Shown: one piece after another, positions 58,901 through 64,000 of the stretch
How positions within the stretch are numbered: position 1 is the first letter of the stretch
Layout: each line of letters begins with the position of its first letter
The notes under the pieces: model-generated
Told to the model about the DNA's origin: nothing
The model's database searches: none
The model's input: only the letters and a program-made list of their open reading frames with translations
Position numbers and translations under genes: made by a program
Source of the DNA: a marine actinobacterium PHSC20C1
GTDB taxonomy: Bacteria > Actinomycetota > Actinomycetes > Actinomycetales > Microbacteriaceae
Assembly (NCBI GenBank): GCA_000153145.1
Contig: CH672415.1
Location: 1,732,767-1,796,766, forward strand
Length of the DNA stretch: 64,000 nucleotides
Reading direction: 5' to 3'

Positions 58901-61900
58901 CGTGATACCTGCGTCGGCGACGAGCGGCACAGTAGCTGCGGTAGTTGCCCTAGCTACAGCACCGCGCGTTGGAGTTCCCGATGCCGTCACTGAGTTCACG
59001 ACAGATCCAGAGTCGACATCTGACTGAGTCACAACGTAACCGTTTGCCGTGGCCGAAACAGTGTCGCCGGGATTGAGCTGGCCCGAGATTCCGCTGGGCC
59101 AAGCACCAAAGACGGGAGTGACTCCCGCTAGGGCATCGCTGAGGTTGACGCCACTAAGAGTTACGTTTCCGGTGTTCGTGACGGTGAAGGACCAGTCGAT
59201 CAAGTCGCCAGCTTTACTAGCCGCAGTGCCCGACTTCGTGACCGAGATCCCTGGCGCAGCGGCTACCGTGCGTGTTGATACCGAGGAAACCGGGCTGGCG
59301 ACGGGGTCACCGGCGACCGCAGTGGTACCGGACGCAGTTACGGTGTTCAATACGGAGCCAGCATCGACGTCGTTTTGAGTAATCGTGTAGTCGACAGCCA
59401 CTGAGGTGGAGTCTCCGGGGTCAAGGGTCGTCACCGGCAGCACTGGTGTCGAGGCACCCAGCATCGGATCGTTGAGCACCGCGTTCTCGACTGTGACGTT
59501 TCCGGTGTTTGTCACCACGAACGAATAGGTAATCGTCGATCCGACAATCGCGGGGTTGGGCACCACGCTGGTTGTCTTCACAACTTTGAGCTCGGGGCGG
59601 CTAGCACCGGTAGCAACAACCACGTCGCCAGAACTATCGGAGACCTGTGCGGCTCCGCCCGGCGGGTTCGCCGTGACGGATGCTTCGTTCGTTACACTCC
59701 CGAAGTTAACGTCGTCCTGATCAATTGTGTAGGTCGCGACTGCGACCGCGCTTTCACCCGGTGCCAATTCGTTTGGCGTTCCCGGCCAAGTGAAGACGGG
59801 GGTCGTTAGTCCGGGAAGGCTGTCGACCAGTGTGACAACGGTGAGGGTTTGGTTTCCCGTGTTGCGAATCGTCATCGTGAACGTAATGTCGTCGCCGACC
59901 GAACCAGTTCCGCCAACTGTCGCGGTCTTATCTACGGCAATTCGCGGTGCGGCTGCGATCGACACCGTCTCAGGGTCAGTCAGCGAGAGCGCCGTTCCCG
60001 ACGGCGGAGTTGCCGCGAGGGTTGCCTCGTTCGCGACACTGCCTGCATCCACATCGGACTGTTTGACGGTGTACTCGGCTTTCGCCGTGACCGTCTGTCC
60101 CGGCGCTAGGCGACCGGCGGTTCCTGGCCACGTGTAAGTGATGGAACCAAGGTCGGGCAATGGGTCTGTGACGCCGACGCTAGTGAGCGTGACGTTTCCG
60201 GTGTTCTTTGCAGTGAAGGTGTACGTAATCGTTTCGCCGGCAATACCGACTGAGCCGGGGTTCAGCGAGCCCGACTTCGTAAAGGTTGCGGCGGCATTTG
60301 TTGCAACCGTCGACGTGAGCAGTTCGTCAGAAGGATCACTAATGACACCGGCTGCTGGCGCTGTACCCTGACCGCTCGCGGTGTTGCTCACGACTGTGGC
60401 ATCAACATCCGCTTGCTTGATCGTGTACTTTGCGGTCGCAACGACTTGAGTGTTTGGCTGCAGCGTGCCGGTTACTCCCCCCGGCCACGCGCCATACGTG
60501 AGTGCGCCGAGACCCGGCAGCGGATCGCTTGCCGTTACCGAGGTGAGCGTGACGTTACCCGTGTTGCGCACGGTAATCGAGTACGTGATGACATCGCCAA
60601 CAGCGCCGGTGCCCGAGACGGTCGACGACTTGGTGGTGAGGATGCCGGGGGCCCGTGTTGCGGTGGAGATCGACACGGCGGGCGATGATGCGGTCGCGTT
60701 GGGCCCCGTCGGTGGCTTTCCTGAGACGGAAGCCGTATTCGTTACGGTTCCTGCGTTTTGGTCTGATTGGCGGATGACATAGTCAGCGGTTGCCGTGATC
60801 GTCTGCCCTGGTGCCAGGCGGCCCGCTGTTCCGCTAGCCCAGGTCCCATAAGAAATAGCGCTGAGGCCGGAGTGAGTGTCAGTGATCGTCACACCGGTGA
60901 GAGTGACGTTTCCCGTGTTCTCAGCGGTGAACGTGTAACGAACAGTGTCGCCAACAGCTCCCGTGCCGGGAGTCACGATTGCTGCAGCCTTATCGAGCGT
61001 GAGGCTTGAGTTTGAGGCTAGTGCGAGAGTTGCAGGAGCCGTTGCCGAAGCGGGCGATCCGCGCGGCGGGGTTCCTGCGCCGGTCGCTGTGTTCGACACC
61101 GCACCGGCGTCAATATCTGCCTGCGTAAGAACGTAGGTCGCGGTGGCAGTAACACTCTGTGCTGGGGCAAGCGTTCCTGCTGTGGACGGCCAGGTGCCGT
61201 AGGTCACTGCCGAAATTCCCGGCAGTGAGTCCGTGACGTTCACTGAGTTGAGAGTTACATTTCCCGTGTTGGTGAGCGTCATGCTCCACGTGACGGTATC
61301 GCCGGCCTTGCCCTGCGCTCCCGGGGCGAGAGCGCCAGACTTTGTCACGCCGATTTTGGGGGCAGAGGCAACCGTCGGAGTGACGAGCTGCGACGACACG
61401 TCGGTGACAACAGCTCGGGTGGGTGGAGTTCCCGACGATGTCGCTGTGTTCTTGACCGAGCCGGCATCGACATCCGCCTGGGTGATTGTGTACGTCGCCG
61501 TACCCGTCACAGTTTCATTCGGGTTGAGCTGGCCGGATACCCCGCCCGACCACACGTACGTCGGAGCCGAGAGGCCGGGGAGCGGGTCGGTGAGGGTGAC
61601 CTCGGAGAGGGTTACGTTGCCCGTGTTGCGCGAAGTGAGGGTGTACGTGATGACATCACCGACGACTCCAGTACCGCTGACCGAGGCGCTCTTCAGAGTT
61701 CTAATCGCCGGTGCCGCCGGAACAACCTGAACTACTGCTTCGGCAGAGGTTGCTGTCGCAGCTGGCCCTGACGGTGGGGTTCCGGATGCTGTTGCCGTGT
61801 TGCGCACGTCTCTGGCATTCACATCGGACTGCTTAATGATGTAGGACGCGGTAGCGGTGACCTGAGTGTTTGGCGCGAGCGTGCCGGCTGTCCCGCCCGG

Positions 61901-64000
61901 CCACGTACCAAAATTCACCGTGCCGAGATCGGGAAGCGTGTCTGTGATCCCAACGCTCGACAGCGTGACGTTACCCGTGTTCTTGACGACGAAGGAGAAG
62001 GTGATGGTGTCGCCAACGCTGCCGTTTCCCGACGTCACTGCGCCAGACTTCGAGACCGTCAGTTTTGCGCTCGCTACGAGCGGTACGGTTGCGCTGCTGC
62101 TAGCGGATGCTGAACCACCGAGCGCCCCGGTGCCTGTTGCATTTGCGGTGTTCGCGATCGAACCCGCATCTACGTCGGGCTGCTTCACCGTATAGTTCGC
62201 GGTTGCCGTTACCTGAGTGCCCGGCGCCAAAGTTCCGGCGGTGCCTGACGGCCACGTTCCAAACGTGATTGCGGAAAGATCAGGGAGCGGATCGGTGATC
62301 GCAGCGCCCGAAATGGTGACGTTGCCGGTGTTGCGCAGTACGAAGCTGTAGGTGATGACCTCGCCAGCCCGCGCGGTCGAGCCAGAAGGCAGAGCACCGG
62401 ACTTTGCGAGCGAGAGTGTGGGAGCTGCGGTAACCGTTGTCGTCACTACGTTGTCGGAGTCGTCAGTGACAGGTATTGCGCCTGGAGCTGTAGCGTCAGC
62501 CGTCGCGCGGTTAGTGATCGAACCGAAGTCGACATCCGCTTGCTTGACCGTGTAGTTAGCCTTGGCGGTGGCTGACTGTCCGGGTGATAGACGCCCGGAA
62601 ACGCCTGGCCACGTGATGACCGGTGTCGACAGTCCAGCAAGCGAGTCAGTGAGCGTGATGCCAGTGAGCGTCTGGTTTCCGCTGTTAGCAATCGTGATCG
62701 AGTAGGTAATCACGTCGCCGACTTTGGCACCAGAAGTTACGCTGGCCGATTTGGTTGTCGTCAGTTCCGGCGCCGCCGCTGAAGTTGGAACAACTGCGGT
62801 GGACGTCGGCGAGGTCACTGTGGCATTCGTCGGGGTCTTGCCCGCTACCGTCGCGGTGTTTGAGACGGATCCCGCGTCGACATCAGCCTGCTTCACGGTA
62901 TAGGTTGCGGTCGCCGTTGCTGTCTCGCCCGGGGCGATACGACCCGCAGTAGCGGTCGGCCACGTGTACACCGGTGCTGAAAGTCCTGACAGTGAGTCCG
63001 AAATTGCGACACCCGTCATCGTCACGTTGCCGGGGTTAGTGATGCTGAACGTGAACGTCATTGTGCTTCCGACTCCGCCAGCGCCCGACGTAACCGAACC
63101 GGACTTCGCAACCGCGAGCGACGCGTTCGACGCGACGACAACAGTAGCGGGGTCCGATGCCGTAACCGCCGCGCCAGTAGGAGGCGTGCCACGCGTGGTC
63201 GCACTGTTGGCGACCGAGCCCGCATCGACATCCGACTGCTTCAGAATGTAAGTCGCTGTAGCGGCGACCTGAGTGTTCGGCAAAAGCTTTCCCGCGGTTC
63301 CGCTCGGCCAGGTGCCGAACGTGATCGCCGAAAGCCCGGAAAGTGGATCGGTGACTCCGACACCGGTGAGGGTGACGTTTCCCGTGTTGCGAACTACGAA
63401 ATCGTAATTGACAGCGTCGCCAGCTTTTCCGGTAGCGCCAGTCTCGAGGGCACCATCCTTTGCGAGCCAAATGGTGCGAACGGCGGCGACTGTTGGCGTT
63501 GTCACCGGGGGCGAAGGATCCGTAACTGTCGTACCGCCGTAGCTGCCCTGTGAGCTTGCGGTGTTCTTGACCGAGCCGGCGTCCACGTCGGATTGAACGA
63601 TCGTGTACGTCGCCGTTGCCGTAATTTCAGCGCCAGGTGCAAGGGTTCCAGAAACCCCACCGGGCCATGTGCCATACGACACGGCACTCAAGCCAACAAG
63701 CGGGTCAGTGATCTGGACACCTGTGAGGGACACGTTTCCGATGTTCTTCGCGGTGAGGGTGTAAGTAATGACGTCGCCAACCGCACCGGTGCCCGAGACG
63801 CCTGCCGACTTGGTCGTGTCGATTGCGGGAGAAGCAGCAACAGTTGGCACGACAGCCTGCGTCGAAGTCGCCGAGATCGCGGCGCCCGTAGGCGGAGTCC
63901 CCGATGCCGTGGCCGTGTTTTTCACCGAACCTGCGTTGACGTCTTTCTGCAGGATTGTGTAGGTGGCCGTAGCGGTCACCTGAGTGTTGGGAGCAAGGGT
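49961..64000 (-). CDS. Giant DUF7507-repeat cell-wall surface protein (5' end beyond window)
   Basis: One uninterrupted frame fills the last 14 kb and runs off the window edge, so the N-terminus is missing; at least 4,679 residues are encoded. I count 39 complete repeats and one partial one, each about 118 residues. Consensus parts are VGDTITYSFTVTNTGNVTLTGV, then DPLPGLS, TWPGTAGxLAPGQTVTATATYT and QADVDAGSVxNTA. This fits DUF7507 (conserved repeat domain, TIGR01451-like), an Ig-like surface fold. The C-terminus has LSYTGSDP, a hydrophobic helix and RRKQRQETS: a sortase signal with an unusual LSYTG motif. It should form a long stalk on the cell wall, perhaps an adhesin. No sortase gene is in the window. 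Confidence 0.93.
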   Translation of the reverse strand, partial: TLAPNTQVTATATYTILQKDVNAGSVKNTATASGTPPTGAAISATSTQAVVPTVAASPAIDTTKSAGVSGTGAVGDVITYTLTAKNIGNVSLTGVQITDPLVGLSAVSYGTWPGGVSGTLAPGAEITATATYTIVQSDVDAGSVKNTASSQGSYGGTTVTDPSPPVTTPTVAAVRTIWLAKDGALETGATGKAGDAVNYDFVVRNTGNVTLTGVGVTDPLSGLSAITFGTWPSGTAGKLLPNTQVAATATYILKQSDVDAGSVANSATTRGTPPTGAAVTASDPATVVVASNASLAVAKSGSVTSGAGGVGSTMTFTFSITNPGNVTMTGVAISDSLSGLSAPVYTWPTATAGRIAPGETATATATYTVKQADVDAGSVSNTATVAGKTPTNATVTSPTSTAVVPTSAAAPELTTTKSASVTSGAKVGDVITYSITIANSGNQTLTGITLTDSLAGLSTPVITWPGVSGRLSPGQSATAKANYTVKQADVDFGSITNRATADATAPGAIPVTDDSDNVVTTTVTAAPTLSLAKSGALPSGSTARAGEVITYSFVLRNTGNVTISGAAITDPLPDLSAITFGTWPSGTAGTLAPGTQVTATANYTVKQPDVDAGSIANTANATGTGALGGSASASSSATVPLVASAKLTVSKSGAVTSGNGSVGDTITFSFVVKNTGNVTLSSVGITDTLPDLGTVNFGTWPGGTAGTLAPNTQVTATASYIIKQSDVNARDVRNTATASGTPPSGPAATATSAEAVVQVVPAAPAIRTLKSASVSGTGVVGDVITYTLTSRNTGNVTLSEVTLTDPLPGLSAPTYVWSGGVSGQLNPNETVTGTATYTITQADVDAGSVKNTATSSGTPPTRAVVTDVSSQLVTPTVASAPKIGVTKSGALAPGAQGKAGDTVTWSMTLTNTGNVTLNSVNVTDSLPGISAVTYGTWPSTAGTLAPAQSVTATATYVLTQADIDAGAVSNTATGAGTPPRGSPASATAPATLALASNSSLTLDKAAAIVTPGTGAVGDTVRYTFTAENTGNVTLTGVTITDTHSGLSAISYGTWASGTAGRLAPGQTITATADYVIRQSDQNAGTVTNTASVSGKPPTGPNATASSPAVSISTATRAPGILTTKSSTVSGTGAVGDVITYSITVRNTGNVTLTSVTASDPLPGLGALTYGAWPGGVTGTLQPNTQVVATAKYTIKQADVDATVVSNTASGQGTAPAAGVISDPSDELLTSTVATNAAATFTKSGSLNPGSVGIAGETITYTFTAKNTGNVTLTSVGVTDPLPDLGSITYTWPGTAGRLAPGQTVTAKAEYTVKQSDVDAGSVANEATLAATPPSGTALSLTDPETVSIAAAPRIAVDKTATVGGTGSVGDDITFTMTIRNTGNQTLTVVTLVDSLPGLTTPVFTWPGTPNELAPGESAVAVATYTIDQDDVNFGSVTNEASVTANPPGGAAQVSDSSGDVVVATGASRPELKVVKTTSVVPNPAIVGSTITYSFVVTNTGNVTVENAVLNDPMLGASTPVLPVTTLDPGDSTSVAVDYTITQNDVDAGSVLNTVTASGTTAVAGDPVASPVSSVSTRTVAAAPGISVTKSGTAASKAGDLIDWSFTVTNTGNVTLSGVNLSDALAGVTPVFGAWPSGISGQLNPGDTVSATANGYVVTQSDVDSGSVVNSVTASGTPTRGAVARATTAATVPLVADAGITIVKSEDATPAARGVGDTVGFTFTVTNTGNVTLTGVSITDELDGVSVISYNDWDGNTAGTLGPNDVLTATATYVLSQEDIDRGFVENDSSVAGWTPAGVILNEDSNTATVATEAATLLVTTTKDAVLNGTGVVGDTISYSITLTNGSNVTVTNAAISDTLVGLSPLAFGTWPSGIDGELSPGDTITATANYTVTQADVDAGSVSNTATGAAKSVRDSADVSDDSPAAVTPLVAQSPTIVVNKVGALEPGSTGRNGDKILYSFTLKNTGNVTLTAVNLTDDLPNISGITYTWPAGATAGELAPGQAVTAEATYTLTQPDIDSGAVMNTVTGTATPPGGAANVTDDDTSTVVVEPDASLSAIKSGSLRAPGIGAVGDIIDYSVTATNTGNVTLHNGQLVDPLPGISDPNIVWPDPANPGVLKVNESVTGTAEYLLTQVDIDRGYIENTAKVQALTPNNVVVPALTNTVVIATERPTPVLTVAKTASVAGAGEYGDEITYTFVITNNGNVTTSGITLSDPLPGLSTPVIGWDAANTTQSLAPGESVTATATYLIRQSDVDNGEVVNTATANGTGAQGTPVSGNSPEVVTETVAADSSLVATKAAALAPGATGVAGDTVNYSFTVTNDGNVSLTAVDIIDQLPGLTAVTFGAWASGTAGRLNPGDTVSATATYTLLQSDIDAGSVANSINATGLPPTGSGVTEPASATLPLTAAPNFTVVKTGSLDAQLGVVGDVIDYEFSITNSGNVTLSGVVLLDSLAGVSAPVLTWPGAARVLAPGEIATATAKYTITQDDVDAGSVTNTAEALGVTPAGTEYFEFSDPAVNTTVTRTSSATIDKVGTTPDGAALGDLAHFSFTIKNTGNTTLTGVAITDPLVGISTLVYSWPGAAGELAPAESATATATYEIKQADVDRGYVRNTADVDGTSPIGAVTSSVGPVDVPTNTAAPAINVTKNGALEAGATGFAGDTVNYSFTVRNTGNVTLTNVTLTDPLPELNVLTYTWPTATDGKLAPGQSATAVATYTLTQADVDAGQIDNTVTADGDTPAGGAVQHAADETVTITPVPVLTPFKSGTILNGGIGAVGDTVEYRLTVTNDGNVTLYNGMLLDPLPGLSVPVITWPDNDKPGEIPVGQSVLGVATYEITQADVDRGYIPNTADMSAETPKGVVIVEASNEVIVPMVLPSPNIRVTKAGTPRGSADVADTIDYEFEILNSGNVTLNSVTLSDPLPNLSAITITWPTPASPGILAPGEVATATATYAVTQDDVDAGAVLNIATANGIDPNSTPVTDDSAANTVPTETIRAVVELTKSGVLADLARADEGDIVNWSYELTNTGNVTLTVVEIVDALPLISGMTYVWPGTAGVLEPGQSVTATATSAITQAQINAGSVSSQATGSGTPPRGDNVSDLATAGVVLAAQAGMTVTKAGALNGVGNTGNSGDTIDYSFGITNTGNVTLTLVNLVDALAGVSSPVFTWPGTVGELEPGQTVTATANYTITQNDVDRGSVSNVATASGKPPVGDTISVSTTVTETTVAPAAAALTLAKSSTTGTSAGVGDIITYTFLVENTGNVTVDAIVISDPLPGLSTPVVDWPDTNGVLAPTETATATATYAITQADVNRGRVDNSAIANGTSPNDAPVPSNTASKSTPTDVAAPSILVTKSGALAPGSTGFEGDLVNFSFSLKNTGNQTVTGVDLVDGLSGVSALTYSWPTASAGTLAPGQTVTATATYMLTQDDIDSGSVVNTVRGDATPPSGVEFSESAPATVAIVAAGALDPFLWGDLRDGDIGKVGDWVDYLLEVVNIGNVTLTDGTLVSASGGLTTPVIEWPNPAQPGTILPGEKVTGTASVQLTQADIDRGYVESSASVRATDPNGVYVFATPNRVRTPTVQAQPSMTVVKSGDARSPGVGAIGDTVDFTFVVRNTGNVTIGSIVVTDLLPGMTTPTVNWPTATETLAPTETVSATASYVIRQSDVDRGYVENTANAAAVPVRGDAISAISNTEEVPTEAPNVVVAVTNSGALTNPGPAVEGDTVTWDYNFTNNSNVTLSGVELSDFIGSLPAGDYTWPGTIGVLAPGEAVTAVRVQTLTQADIDSGAVSSIVTGEGTPSIGAAAIASAPATVTLAANGLLDVRKSSELAVAGENGPGDTINYTIVVENTGNVTLRSVTISDSIEHVTINSIVWPAASGVLAPGQTATASATYVLEQDDVDRGYVDNTASARGETPERTAVTANSNVDREVTEASDPSITAEKSGVMTAGDGGVGSEITYSFIVKNTGNVTLRLVGVIDPLIAVVPSDLTFPSATGILGPGERAVGSVIYTVTQQNVDDGTVENTAVAVGTAPNGDEVRGVSNTVNNPTEPAVPSIVTTHTAALADGQTGVLGDSMDYTFQISNSGNVTLDGVTLANTIPGLTSFVYTWPDVAAPGVLAPGESVTVTATRLVTQADVDAGEVRNIATGAGNSPTAIAVDADSAVSVVPLVAASSSLDIDKVAEVRDALNPVVVGSWIDYTFTVLNDGETTLRGVTVSDPKVGTTAVVYGTWPGVVGVLAPNESVTATASYQVRQSEFDAGSASNTARGSGTNPGGGAVSNTSNTVVTPTAAGSADIQITKTQALAAAATGRAGDTVEYRFEVTNTGDVTLNGVTISDDQIDLSVVKITWPGTLRVLAPGQVAIATAKYVLTQDDVDAGAISSGASTSGAPVVGPVVIDSASGSTPIAENPSMTIAKTSSFATFAQQGATINYRIEVVNTGNVTLTSVAITDIKVGLSPLNYTWPGTAGELTPGQKLVATATYVITQDDVDVEQTVNEAIVDANAPSGAIAPESATNTLAIPNLPSIALRLSGVLGAGQKGFPGDVVTFTYIATNTGTLPLTNVTIADPRSGLSVMSYGTWPGTVGQLEPGESITATATYVIRESDAGTVLLETATVTSTELNSGDPVFATAQTSLQLPTKALSYTGSDPRGTLATGLGTLLAGLALILLARRKQRQETS
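50063..50077 (-). other. Sortase-type sorting motif LSYTG
   Basis: LSYTG is followed by about 12 residues, a hydrophobic stretch of some 15 residues and a positively charged tail. The layout fits sortase anchoring although the first two motif residues differ from LPxTG. Confidence 0.6.
50093..64000 (-). repeat. Hierarchical tandem repeat array (118-residue units in groups of three and six)
   Basis: Units are about 352 bases. Every third unit shares subtype features; for example units starting near 63829, 62770, 61710 and 60648 share a SGxGxVGDVITY opening, a 1.06 kb period. In the middle, units starting near 57848, 55730 and 53615 share insertions (WPDPANPG-type, DRGYIEN) with a 2.1 kb period. 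This points to expansion by duplicating blocks of three and then six units. Confidence 0.85.

Noticed and set aside
49970-63970. Many plus-strand open frames of 60-165 codons opposite the giant gene
   Set aside because: They recur at the repeat period and mirror the biased composition of the minus-strand gene; none has a ribosome site or a recognisable fold.
50093-64000. CRISPR or satellite DNA as explanation of the 352-base periodicity
   Set aside because: The period is a multiple of three, the frame is open for 14 kb, and the repeats are protein domains.

Overview
The window looks like a chromosomal segment of an actinobacterium, most likely a Microbacteriaceae relative. The reasons are: GC around 60 percent judged by eye, GTG starts, TAnnnT-type -10 boxes placed exactly six bases before several start codons (leaderless mRNAs), the separate PurS/PurQ/PurL form of FGAM synthase, and a sortase-type surface protein built of DUF7507 repeats. 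I saw no rRNA, tRNA, CRISPR array, insertion sequence or prophage gene. No gap between genes exceeds 300 bases.

Layout. 1-9.9 kb holds housekeeping and membrane genes: cupin, class C serine hydrolase, YceI protein, MFS carrier, purS-purQ, DUF3817 protein, CPBP-like protein and MscS channel, DUF2254 protein, GNAT and TauE permease. 10-12 kb is a fur-catalase unit. 12.1-27 kb is one large catabolic locus. It consists of a translationally coupled operon (livG-livF-livH-livM, RpiR regulator, glutamine-synthetase-like ligase, M20 amidohydrolase), a divergent FluG-type amidohydrolase, and a second operon (MftD-like flavoprotein, GMC oxidoreductase, GSA-type aminotransferase, binding lipoprotein, ornithine-type aminotransferase). 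The lone binding protein presumably serves the Liv-type transporter in the other operon. The substrate is unknown to me; a nitrogenous amino-acid-like compound is the natural guess.

27-30.4 kb has a small ORF carrying a copy of the PurL active-site segment, a small membrane protein, and purL itself, 23.5 kb from purS-purQ. 30.4-39.7 kb is an Opp/Dpp-type importer with a YtcJ-like amidohydrolase, divergent from a TetR-flavin monooxygenase-DUF3237 operon. 39.8-49.5 kb has a membrane-anchored thioredoxin-fold protein, chorismate mutase, phosphoglucomutase, an EamA/GNAT pair, purA, a protealysin-type M4 protease followed by an emfourin-type inhibitor, a DadA-like oxidase and a TrmH/SpoU methyltransferase.

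49.5-64 kb is a small lipoprotein and a giant cell-wall protein of more than 4,670 residues, open at the window edge. It has 39 complete and one partial repeat of about 118 residues, arranged in higher-order units of three and, in the middle, six repeats, and ends in a sortase-like LSYTG signal. Points most worth a second look: the repeat hierarchy of the giant protein, the MftD/GMC/GS-like/FluG-like locus without mycofactocin biosynthesis genes, the PurL-mimic ORF, the M4 protease-inhibitor pair, and the clear promoter patterns.
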